The notes below the pieces were generated by a model that saw nothing but the letters and a program-made list of their open reading frames with translations, was not told the DNA's origin and ran no database searches. A program made the position numbers and the translations under genes. 20,412 nt of DNA from a virus. Position 1 is the stretch's first letter. Each line of letters begins with the position of its first letter. Location: positions 1 to 20,412 of IMG/VR virus record IMGVR_UViG_3300032288_000148, one strand, 5' to 3'. Below, piece after piece: positions 14,201 through 20,412 of the stretch.

Positions 14201-16030
14201 TCAAGCAGCTCTATTACCCAGTAAGGACAAAATATTTTGAATATCTTGTGCAGGCATTGAAGCAAAAACGGAAGGAGCTTGTGGGTTTACCTGTGTGTTG
14301 CTAACTTGGTTAGGAAAGGACTGTGTTTGACCAACCGGAGCCATGATTGATGAGACAGGCATTGCAGCACCCATCAAACCAGCGCCCACAGGTGTGTTGC
14401 TGGATTTGTAATTACCAAAAGATGAATTATACCAGTCAGCCAAAGGAGTTGCAACATCTCTGGGCTGTTCAGGCATATAAGCATTGTAATATTGCTGAAT
14501 ACGTTGATAGTAGTCTGGAGAAAACCGAGACATGCCTGTTGATGTGCCGCTAAGGTCTGAAGCAACCGGAAGAGAGACACCACCTCCACCGCCGCCACCG
14601 CCAGTAAGAGCGCCTAAGCCTCCTGTAAGCAGGCCGCTACCAACCAAAGCAGTCAATATGTCTTTAGCTCCTAAACCGCCAGCGGCTCCGGCGGCAGCTC
14701 CAGCGGCACCAGCGGCAGCTCCAGCGCCTCCAACAGCTCCTGCGGCAGCCCCAGCGTCAATGTCGGAGATATACCCACCTTCTCCCGGAAGAACTGATGT
14801 AGGCGCCAACATAGAAGTATCGTAGATATTAGCGCCGTATGTACGAGACAATTGTGTGCTCAGTTGGTCTACAGTCAGGTTGGGATTGAATGCAATCTGT
14901 TGAGAAACATCAGCAGCTACCAAAGGATCAACACCAGAAGCTACAAGGTTTTGCTCAATCGCAGCGAAGTCATTACCGACTGCGCCTTTAAGGTTCATTG
15001 CGTCCTGAGCTATCATGTCTGCATCAGTATAATTCTGAAGCGTAAGACCAGTATTGGCGCTAAGATCGGTCAAAGATTTAGCAATCTGAGACTCAGCAAG
15101 GCCATTAGAGGCCATTGAAGCTGCTAAGTTCGCAGCAGCAGTGGAACCATACTGACTAAGGTTTTGAGCGATAGCGGCCTCGGAAAGACCTTGACCAGCC
15201 AGTTGAGCCGCATCAGCAGCTAAGAAAGCAGCATCAGGGTTAACAGCAACGCTAGCGCCTCCACTCAAAGCTTGAGCGCCTTGAGCAAGACCTGTAGTCA
15301 GTAAACCGCCTTTAAGTGCTGTTCCAAGATCCTGCCCACCAGCAGCGTTATATAAAGTCTGTGCTGCGATCTGTTCAGGAATTGATAATCCACCAGTAGC
15401 AACTGCCAAAGCAAGATTACCGACTGGGCCGATATCTTGGATAAAACTACTTAATGCACCGCCGGGAGCACCGCCTTGATAACGGACTGCACCATTGTCA
15501 ATAAAGTCTTTATTAAATATGGCTTTATTGTCATCGGTTATGCCAATTGCAACATTGTATGAGCCAGATCGTGCGCCAATTGGAATGTCATACAAATTGT
15601 TACCAAGTGGTCGCAAACCAAAATTTCCATAAGGGGTAATGAGTTGCGATTTATCTGGGCTAACCTTGTATGCACCGGAGTTTATGCTGTCATAAATTTT
15701 TTCAAGTTGCCCAAACGAGAACGGATTTACATCTTGAAAAACTGCACTTTGTGAGACTTCTTGTGGCCGTGTGTAGTCTTTAGGAACAGGAGGTGGCGTA
15801 ACCGCCTCCACAGCTTTTTGGTAAACATCTGAAGAAACCGTGTATTGCTGATATGACCCACCGCCATCTTCACCATACGGAACATTAACTGTCTCAGACT
15901 TTACTGATGATGCTGGGACTTCAACTCGTTGATATATGGCATTGCCATCGTAATCTACATTTCCAGATGGTACATCCACAAAATAGCGGACTGCTCCATT
16001 TTCATCGTATTGCAGTTGTACTCCAGCCAT
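14201..16030 (-). CDS. Large Gly/Ala-rich virion protein, unknown (609 aa)
   Basis: I do not recognise a family. The N-terminal 100 residues are beta-rich (GVQLQYDENGAVRYFVDVPS). A compact domain follows at about 105-190 (FGQLEKIYDSINSGAYKVSP, then LIPIGA-like NNLYDIPIGARSGSYNVAIG). Residues about 200-260 are hydrophobic (VGNLALAVATGGLSIPEQIA). Residues about 270-410 contain degenerate helical repeats of the type 'AAxLAxxGLSExxIAxxLS' (AGQGLSEAAIAQNLS, ASNGLAESQIAKSLT). Residues about 430-500 are an extreme Ala/Gly run ending in eight or so glycines. The C-terminus is Pro/Gln/Asn-rich. A virion role is likely from its place between coat and fibre genes. The hydrophobic Ala/Gly segments recall ejection proteins. 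No enzymatic motif is visible. Confidence 0.65.
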   Translation of the reverse strand: MAGVQLQYDENGAVRYFVDVPSGNVDYDGNAIYQRVEVPASSVKSETVNVPYGEDGGGSYQQYTVSSDVYQKAVEAVTPPPVPKDYTRPQEVSQSAVFQDVNPFSFGQLEKIYDSINSGAYKVSPDKSQLITPYGNFGLRPLGNNLYDIPIGARSGSYNVAIGITDDNKAIFNKDFIDNGAVRYQGGAPGGALSSFIQDIGPVGNLALAVATGGLSIPEQIAAQTLYNAAGGQDLGTALKGGLLTTGLAQGAQALSGGASVAVNPDAAFLAADAAQLAGQGLSEAAIAQNLSQYGSTAAANLAASMASNGLAESQIAKSLTDLSANTGLTLQNYTDADMIAQDAMNLKGAVGNDFAAIEQNLVASGVDPLVAADVSQQIAFNPNLTVDQLSTQLSRTYGANIYDTSMLAPTSVLPGEGGYISDIDAGAAAGAVGGAGAAAGAAGAAAGAAGGLGAKDILTALVGSGLLTGGLGALTGGGGGGGGVSLPVASDLSGTSTGMSRFSPDYYQRIQQYYNAYMPEQPRDVATPLADWYNSSFGNYKSSNTPVGAGLMGAAMPVSSIMAPVGQTQSFPNQVSNTQVNPQAPSVFASMPAQDIQNILSLLGNRAA

Positions 16031-16044
16031 GTTTATTCCTAGGT

Positions 16045-16227
16045 CTAAGCAGTGTGTGTTTGATTTTTTTGTTGATGTTTACGTTTGGGCTTAATTTCTT
16101 CGATTATTTTAACCACCGAATCCTCTAAAACCTCAACATACTCAGGATGCTTTCGCATCGATATAATGTCTACTTCGTATTTAAACTCAAATATATTACC
16201 AGTAGAGAGACATTTAAACTTAGCCAT
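16045..16227 (-). CDS. Small conserved-looking protein (60 aa), unknown
   Basis: The first 35 residues (MAKFKCLSTGNIFEFKYEVD, then IISMRKHPEYVEV) look like one small folded domain. The tail (EEIKPKRKHQQKNQTHTA) is basic and probably flexible. The motif 'M-x-K-F-K-C-x-x-T-G-N' followed by 'M-R-K-H-P-E-Y' is one I recall from small proteins of aquatic phages, with no known role. It starts after RBS AAAGG and is the first gene after the double hairpin downstream of the coat gene, so it is probably read by leak-through transcription. It ends 14 bases before the start of the 609-residue gene. Confidence 0.7.
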   Translation of the reverse strand: MAKFKCLSTGNIFEFKYEVDIISMRKHPEYVEVLEDSVVKIIEEIKPKRKHQQKNQTHTA

Positions 16228-16263
16228 GAGTTTACCTTTCTAAAAGACTCACTTGAAACTTTT

Positions 16264-16286
16264 AAAAAGGCCCCTCCGAAGAGGGG
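16264..16286 (-). terminator. Intrinsic terminator after the coat gene
   Basis: On the minus strand a six-base-pair stem, CCCCTC and GAGGGG, is capped by the stable TTCG tetraloop and followed by CCTTTTT. The shape is that of a strong intrinsic terminator. It lies about 50 bases after the coat stop codon and before the 60-residue gene, the same place as the T7 late terminator after gene 10. Partial read-through would be needed for the fibre and tail genes unless they have another promoter. Confidence 0.85.
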
Positions 16287-16301
16287 ACTTAAGGGTGCAA
16301 G

Positions 16302-16326
16302 CTCTTGAGGCCCCGAAGGGCCAGAG
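16302..16326 (-). other. Second TTCG-capped hairpin after the coat gene
   Basis: A five-base-pair stem, GGCCC and GGGCC, with a TTCG loop on the minus strand lies only 10 bases after the coat stop codon. Outer CTCT/AGAG pairing can extend it across a three-base bulge. No T run follows. It more likely protects the 3' end of the coat message or supports the terminator that follows than terminates on its own. Confidence 0.7.
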
Positions 16327-16335
16327 TTATTGTTA

Positions 16336-17241
16336 TTAAGCCGGGACAGCCAGAGCAACAGCACCGTTGTCACGCAACTCACCAACGCCGTACAGGACGT
16401 CAGCGGTGAACAGCGTACCGAGGTACTCTTGCTTGTACTGGGTCTGGGTGCGAACGCCCATCTGCTCAACCAGCACGGCGAAGTCTTTGTGAGCCAGCAA
16501 ACAGATACGATCACCATCGGTGGCCGCATCAGCGTTGGAGGTCACAAACACGGGGATGCCGTACACGTTGCCGATTTCACCATTGCGGATGGTGTTCGAG
16601 CTGCCTGCCTCACCAACGAAGGCTTGCTCGGTGAAACGAGCGATGCCCATCAGGGTGTTGCGGGTTGAGGGCGGAACGATCAGGAAACGGCCATCCATAG
16701 GCACGTCATTGTCGTCCAAACGCTGAATGGTGCGGCGGATGGCAGCATCAGTCAGAGCACCAGCAGTGCCAGTGTAGGCAGTCGTGCCATCAGCACCAGA
16801 GTAGGCTCCAGTGTAGTTGGCAGTGCCATCGCCACCGTTGGCAGCACGACCCAGTTGGATCAGAGAGGTGTCAACCTGACGAGCCAAAGCGTAACCAGCG
16901 TCATCAGTGTAGAACTGACGCAGGCTGGACAGAGCTTGGGCTTCCACGATGTCCTCGATCAGACGGGAATATTCCCAGTGCTGGTTGATCGTGACGGTCT
17001 TCTCGCCTTCAGTGGCAGCGATCAGGGTCACTTGGGTGTTAGCAGCCTTGGCCGAGGCAGAGCCACGGTTGGGGGCAGGCATGTGAACAACATCACCCTT
17101 TTTGCCTTTGAAGTTCATCTTTTTGATGAGGTTCGCAGCAACGAGGTTCTTCTTGTACGCAGCAACGATCTCATCACTCCATACTTCAGGAATGAACGTT
17201 GCAGCAGTGGTGGTGGTTACTTGATTTGTACCGAGAGGCAT
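16336..17241 (-). CDS. Major capsid protein (HK97-fold type)
   Basis: A 301-residue coat protein following the scaffold gene. The N-terminal region (MPLGTNQVTTTTAATFIPEV, WSDEIVAAYKKNLVAANLIK) and the segments GDVVHMPAPNRGSAS, HWEYSRLIEDIVEAQAL and DDAGYALARQVDTSLI are the usual pattern of coat proteins of P22/N4-like and aquatic podoviruses: a short N-arm, then the long spine helix and P-domain. The C-terminal part (FLIVPPSTRNTLMGIARFTE, AVLVEQMGVRTQTQYKQEYL) matches the same group. The RBS, AAGGAG, is the strongest in the window. Codon choice is more biased to C- and G-ending codons than in its neighbours, as expected for the most abundant protein. Tandem hairpins follow the stop. Confidence 0.92.
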   Translation of the reverse strand: MPLGTNQVTTTTAATFIPEVWSDEIVAAYKKNLVAANLIKKMNFKGKKGDVVHMPAPNRGSASAKAANTQVTLIAATEGEKTVTINQHWEYSRLIEDIVEAQALSSLRQFYTDDAGYALARQVDTSLIQLGRAANGGDGTANYTGAYSGADGTTAYTGTAGALTDAAIRRTIQRLDDNDVPMDGRFLIVPPSTRNTLMGIARFTEQAFVGEAGSSNTIRNGEIGNVYGIPVFVTSNADAATDGDRICLLAHKDFAVLVEQMGVRTQTQYKQEYLGTLFTADVLYGVGELRDNGAVALAVPA

Positions 17242-17272
17242 TTTTGAAACTCCTTGAATTGTTTAAATTGAA

Positions 17273-18052
17273 TTATTTGACCCTGCCCTCAGCATACGCA
17301 GCCATAATTTCAGGCTGGAGCGCCTCATAACGGGCGGGATCAGTCATCTTGAGCCGGATGAGGTCGGCACGACGATAGACTTTCTTAGAAGATTCACCTG
17401 TACCGCCAACATCTACTGCGGCAGCTTGTAGGTTCTTTTTCAACACTTTATCGCCAGCATCAGCGGTTTGTTGTGCCTTTGCTGAACGAATCTGTTTGAA
17501 AGTGCTCAGAAGCTCATCGGCAGAAGCAAAATCATACTGGCTATCAGCCAAGGCAAACATGTTCAACCGAATTGGAGAACCCTTAACCCATTGCTGGAAT
17601 TCAGGATCAGTAACCACCTGAGTAAAATCAGGGTGTTTAGCTGCCAATTGCTGTTGCGTCTGCATCGCCTTCATCTGCATCGCTGCTTGTTGGGCAGCCA
17701 AAACAGACGGATGATTCGACACTGCTTTTTCGATGGCCTTTTGAGGGTCTTCAAAAAAATCAATCTCTTGTTTTTCTGGTGCAGGCGTTGCTTGTTTAGC
17801 GGCAAGATTCTGTTTTAATAGCTGATCTGCAAGTCGTCGAACTTCACCAACCTCTTGTGCCTGACGACCAATAAGCTTTTCAGCTTCTTGATGCATCTGG
17901 ATGATTTCATCGACTGTTTTGCCTTCGTATTTGGAAGGAACCCTCGGTTTATCAGGTTGTGCCTCAGCCTGTTCGGTTGCTTCGGCTTGTTTCTGTTCTT
18001 CTGCGTCTATTTCGCTAGTAGAATCGTCGTTTACGCTGTCAATAAGTGCCAT
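17273..18052 (-). CDS. Capsid scaffolding protein
   Basis: A 259-residue, highly charged, helical protein lying directly before the coat gene. The N-terminus is very acidic and Gln/Glu/Ala-rich (EIDAEEQKQAEATEQAEAQP). The centre is coiled coil (VDEIIQMHQEAEKLIGRQAQ, then Gln-rich AAQQAAMQMKAMQTQQQ). The basic C-terminus (YRRADLIRLKMTDPARYEAL, ending EIMAAYAEGRVK) is a helix-turn-helix of the type that binds coat subunits in P22 and T7-like phages. It should guide procapsid assembly and then leave. An RBS (GAGGT) precedes the ATG. No protease motif is present. Confidence 0.88.
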   Translation of the reverse strand: MALIDSVNDDSTSEIDAEEQKQAEATEQAEAQPDKPRVPSKYEGKTVDEIIQMHQEAEKLIGRQAQEVGEVRRLADQLLKQNLAAKQATPAPEKQEIDFFEDPQKAIEKAVSNHPSVLAAQQAAMQMKAMQTQQQLAAKHPDFTQVVTDPEFQQWVKGSPIRLNMFALADSQYDFASADELLSTFKQIRSAKAQQTADAGDKVLKKNLQAAAVDVGGTGESSKKVYRRADLIRLKMTDPARYEALQPEIMAAYAEGRVK

Positions 18053-18094
18053 ACCTACCTCTTTCCTGCCGTATAAACGGTTCTAGGATGTTTT

Positions 18095-18127
18095 AAAAAT
18101 GACTCGCTGGTTTTTCAGTTACGAGTC
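18095..18127 (-). terminator. Candidate terminator after the zinc-ribbon gene
   Basis: On the minus strand GACTCG pairs with CGAGTC, and an inner CTG/CAG pairing is offset by a three-base bulge that is the TAA stop codon of the zinc-ribbon gene. ATTTTT follows immediately. The stem is imperfect and the T run short, so this may be a weak terminator or attenuator upstream of the scaffold and coat genes. Confidence 0.5.
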
Positions 18128-18355
18128 GGCCTTTTTGCGCTCTTGGGCCATCTTTTCTGCCCTTTTGCGGTTCCAAGCGTGATAAGCGCCGGGGAAAGCA
18201 CCGCTAAAAGGCTCCAAATATGTCCTAGGAGCAGAGACTGTTCGCTTCGCCGGATCTTCACACACCTTACAGGTGATCTGGAAGACTTCGGTATCCACTA
18301 AAGCCTCGTTTTCGTGTCCTTGTTCACATAGGAAATCAAACATCCGCCGTGGCAT
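18119..18355 (-). CDS. FmdB-like zinc-ribbon protein (78 aa)
   Basis: I start it at the ATG at 18355 (MPRRMFDFLCEQGHENEALV), not at the upstream in-frame ATG. The RBS GAGGAG lies ten bases before it, and the 'MP-x-x-x-[FY]-x-x-C-x-x-G-H' opening is typical. Cys10, His14, Cys29 and Cys32 make a C-x3-H...C-x2-C zinc site as in FmdB-type regulators. The C-terminal half (RTYLEPFSGAFPGAYHAWNR, then a Lys/Glu-rich tail) differs from bacterial FmdB. Small zinc ribbons of this sort occur between portal and scaffold in many aquatic podoviruses. Whether they bind DNA, RNA or a virion partner is unknown to me. The start overlaps the end of the upstream gene by 20 bases. Confidence 0.8.
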   Translation of the reverse strand: MPRRMFDFLCEQGHENEALVDTEVFQITCKVCEDPAKRTVSAPRTYLEPFSGAFPGAYHAWNRKRAEKMAQERKKADS

Positions 18356-18581
18356 TTGTAAGCTCCTCGTAAACTTTAGCACACATTTCACGCCTTTGAA
18401 GGATCAGGCCAAGGATGTCTAACTGTCCTTTCCGGAAATACAACTCATTTGGCTCCGAGACAGTTGACAGATCGTTGATCTTTTCTCTCAAAATCGTAAA
18501 ATCTTCAATTAGATGAGCCCAACCTTTTGTGGACATCATCGAGAATGTGTTTTCGTAATATTCCTGTAGTTCTTTATCCAT
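18336..18581 (-). CDS. Small helical protein (81 aa), unknown
   Basis: The protein appears fully helical: MDKELQEYYENTFSMMSTKG, WAHLIEDFTILREKINDLST, ELYFRKGQLDILGLILQRRE, MCAKVYEELTNA. The 'W-x-x-L-I-x-D' and 'F-R-K-G-x-L-D-x-L-x-x-[IL]' elements are familiar from small head-module genes of aquatic phages, function not known. It is the first gene after the promoter at 18611-18639, with AGGT ahead of the ATG. Its last codons overlap the start of the zinc-ribbon gene, which suggests they are produced together. Confidence 0.75.
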   Translation of the reverse strand: MDKELQEYYENTFSMMSTKGWAHLIEDFTILREKINDLSTVSEPNELYFRKGQLDILGLILQRREMCAKVYEELTNATADV

Positions 18582-18610
18582 GCGGAGAACCTATTTAACA
18601 AAGATAGTGG

Positions 18611-18639
18611 ATACTAACATAAAAAATGTTAGTTGTCAA
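18611..18639 (-). promoter_or_regulatory. Sigma70-type promoter for the head genes
   Basis: On the minus strand the perfect -35 box TTGACA (18639-18634) is separated by 17 bases from TAGTAT (18616-18611), a 4/6 match to the -10 box. A TGT directly before it provides the extended -10 element. It lies nine bases after the portal stop codon and about 30 bases before the next gene. Transcription would start near 18604. This points to use of host RNA polymerase for at least part of the late block. Confidence 0.7.
18613..18633 (-). promoter_or_regulatory. Perfect inverted repeat inside the promoter (possible operator)
   Basis: ACTAACAT and ATGTTAGT form an eight-base inverted repeat separated by five T. 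It fills the spacer and overlaps the -10 box. A dimeric regulator bound here would block the promoter. Alternatively it is just an AT-rich hairpin of no importance. Confidence 0.5.
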
Positions 18640-18647
18640 CACTTTTG

Positions 18648-20412
18648 TTATTGTTTTCTTAGCATTTGTAAGCCAGCAATACGCTCATTAGAGGCTATAT
18701 CGGCTGCTTTGAGGTTAATTTCACGCTCCTTAAGCATACGATCAGCCAGTTTCAGGCGCTTGTCAAAGTCATCTGAACGATCAATGTTCGTGGCAGCAGC
18801 TTGAATAATATCAACTTGGTGCTTCTCAGGCAGTAATTGAGCCTCGATAGTGGCCTTTTGAGCCTCTGCCTGCTCTTTCTGTGCTTTGGCTTGTATTTCC
18901 ATAGCCTGTGCCTGCTTGATCTGCATATCAAGTTGGATAGCCTGTTGCTGGGCCGCTTGTTGCTCAGGGTTCGGTTGACTCATCTGCTCCAACATAGCAA
19001 TCATTTCACCACGGTTGGAGAGACCAGAGTTTTGCAAGATACCTTTGAGGATAACAGGCAACACCGGAGTATCAGGGCCTAGCGTTTGCAACAAAGCAAT
19101 CAATTGCTGTTGTTCGTACTCACGAGCCATGATGCCCAACGTAGCTGTCGGGATAAACTTCATGTCCGTTGAAGGATAACGCTCAGGGTCAAACTGCATA
19201 TACCGGAACGCAGCTTTCTCGATGAACGGAATCAGGAAGTCTTCTTGGAAGTTACTCAAAGTACGTTTGTACTTCTTGATGATCCCAGCCAATACCATCG
19301 ACATCCCTGAAGCACCAGCATCACGAGGAACGTTGGTGGGCATACCAGAGGCATCAACCGTACCAGTGGCTTGCAACAACAAACGCTCAAAGTTTTGGGC
19401 GGTTTGGATGTTAGTCCCATCTGTCTGACCAAACTTAAACGGTTGCAGAATCTCTGACGGGTTTCCGTTGGTCAAAATAGCTTTACCGGGCTTAATCTCA
19501 AACTTAGCGCCACGAGGCAGTCGGGTAGCGTCCATCGCCACCATAGGGGCCGTTGTAAGGGCCACAGAGTCCATATGAGCACGCAATTGACCATCAATAG
19601 CCTTTTGCATATTGTAAGCCTTCTCAACGGTTCCACGGCCCCAGAAACGTCCGGGAACGGTATCGTCTTGATAAGCCACCACAGGACGATCTTTCATCAT
19701 GTACGGATTGGCTTCAGCTTTCAGCAATTGACTGTCATTGGCAATAACGACAATGGCTTCAACAAGGTTACAGTATTCGTCACCCTCAGAGCCTTCAGGG
19801 AATAGCTCTTCATATTCAGCCTCATCGCCTTCCAAATACTCACGAGGCACAAGACCATAGTAAGTCGTGAGTTTTACTTTGTTATCTTGAAAGTTCTGCG
19901 GGTCTTGAGTTGGCTCAAGCTCTGTGTCATCGTAAGTAGACGAAATATCAACTTTGCGATACACACCACGCTCAATGTTCTCAACAACCTTGTGGATAGA
20001 CACATACTTCTCAATAGCGCAACCCATCGCATCTTCAATGCTGTCTGCATTAGGATCAATCAGGAAGTTGCGGGGGTTCACAGGCTTGATCTGAACAGAG
20101 ATACGATCCTTCTCCTGCACCCCAATAGCAGCAGGGCCTACAACGCCGGGAATCGGCATAGTGGCAGGGACATACTCTTTCTTAGGATTGACAACAATCT
20201 CACCAATGCCTGTACCATAGATTTCAGCCATCAACTCGATCTGATCGATAGCTTTCTTGATTTTGTCTTTGTCAAAGTCTTCTTTGAGTTGAGCTTTGAT
20301 CTGTTCAATATCAAGTGGATTACCGTTCAAGTCAAGGATATCATCCTTGATGTCGAAGTAGTCCCCTTGACCAAAGATTGCTTCCATGATCTCAGCGTGG
20401 CGGGTCTCCACC
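18648..20412 (-). CDS. Portal protein, P22-like, 3' part
   Basis: The frame is open to the right edge, so the N-terminus lies outside; 587 or so residues are visible. The portal is the twelve-subunit ring through which DNA is packaged and ejected. Diagnostic segments are IELMAEIYGTGIGEIVVNPK, VNPRNFLIDPNADSIEDAMG, RFWGRGTVEKAYNMQKAIDG, and GTVDASGMPTNVPRDAGASG followed by FLIPFIEKAAFRYMQF. These correspond to the stem, clip and crown order of P22/T7-type portals. The last 110 residues are a Gln/Ala/Lys-rich coiled coil (PEQQAAQQQAIQLDMQIKQA onward), like the helical barrel of P22 gp1. The gene opens the visible head module. Terminase genes are expected further right, outside the window. The clear family pattern makes this call secure; the exact subfamily is less so. 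Confidence 0.92.
   Translation of the reverse strand, partial: VETRHAEIMEAIFGQGDYFDIKDDILDLNGNPLDIEQIKAQLKEDFDKDKIKKAIDQIELMAEIYGTGIGEIVVNPKKEYVPATMPIPGVVGPAAIGVQEKDRISVQIKPVNPRNFLIDPNADSIEDAMGCAIEKYVSIHKVVENIERGVYRKVDISSTYDDTELEPTQDPQNFQDNKVKLTTYYGLVPREYLEGDEAEYEELFPEGSEGDEYCNLVEAIVVIANDSQLLKAEANPYMMKDRPVVAYQDDTVPGRFWGRGTVEKAYNMQKAIDGQLRAHMDSVALTTAPMVAMDATRLPRGAKFEIKPGKAILTNGNPSEILQPFKFGQTDGTNIQTAQNFERLLLQATGTVDASGMPTNVPRDAGASGMSMVLAGIIKKYKRTLSNFQEDFLIPFIEKAAFRYMQFDPERYPSTDMKFIPTATLGIMAREYEQQQLIALLQTLGPDTPVLPVILKGILQNSGLSNRGEMIAMLEQMSQPNPEQQAAQQQAIQLDMQIKQAQAMEIQAKAQKEQAEAQKATIEAQLLPEKHQVDIIQAAATNIDRSDDFDKRLKLADRMLKEREINLKAADIASNERIAGLQMLRKQ

Noticed and set aside
14532-14825. Plus-strand Pro/Ala-rich frame
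   Set aside because: It is the complement of the Gly/Ala run of the 609-residue protein; GGC/GCC-rich repeats stay open in several frames.
16170-16529. Same-strand frame overlapping the coat 3' end and running past its stop, like a T7 10B-type frameshift extension
   Set aside because: It needs a +1 shift. I see no slippery site before the coat stop, and the extension would be read through two terminator-like hairpins and is low-complexity.
18069-18080. CCGT-ATAA-ACGG short inverted repeat upstream of the scaffold gene
   Set aside because: A four-base stem is expected by chance and no promoter boxes are correctly spaced around it.

Overview
This window looks like part of a tailed double-stranded DNA phage genome, most likely a podovirus of a Gram-negative (probably aquatic, proteobacterial) host. 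The basis is a near-continuous late module on the minus strand holding a P22-like portal, scaffold, HK97-type coat, tail adaptor and P22 gp10-like tail factor, three ejection-type proteins, and a holin plus GH24 endolysin. There is no long tail tube or tape-measure gene. The host and clade are inferred from protein style only. Genomes of this type are common in marine and freshwater viromes (the HMO-2011-like podoviruses are one possible comparison), but I could not run a search.

Layout. At the left edge on the plus strand is the 3' part of an adenosylcobalamin-dependent (class II) ribonucleotide reductase, followed by a 50-residue ORF and an intrinsic terminator at about 910-936. This is the end of the nucleotide-metabolism arm. 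Everything from 935 to the right edge lies on the minus strand and reads right to left: portal (partial), a promoter, an 81-residue protein, a zinc-ribbon protein, scaffold, major capsid protein, a double UUCG-hairpin terminator, a 60-residue protein, a 609-residue Gly/Ala-rich virion protein, a tail fibre, a free-standing HNH endonuclease, a six-module receptor-binding-type protein, its assembly chaperone, two small membrane proteins, a basic DUF6496-type protein, a beta-rich protein, tail adaptor, P22 gp10-like protein, a 76-residue mini-fibre, three ejection-type proteins, holin and endolysin.

How it works together. The portal, scaffold and coat build the procapsid. The adaptor and gp10-like protein close the neck. 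The fibre and multi-module protein, helped by the chaperone, contact the host. The Ala/Gly-rich internal proteins are probably injected with the DNA, and holin plus endolysin release progeny. Genes are packed with ATGA or TAATG overlaps or gaps of a few bases, so most of the block is probably translated from long transcripts. A good sigma70-type promoter lies just after the portal gene, and hairpins after the zinc-ribbon and coat genes could set the dosage.

I see no tRNA, CRISPR, IS element, integrase or attachment site, and no gene-free stretch above 300 bases. I found no convincing new defence or counter-defence system. The most interesting items are a recombination scar at the end of a small membrane gene, a homing-type nuclease fitted between two fibre genes, a promoter with an embedded inverted repeat, and several unrecognised virion or membrane proteins.
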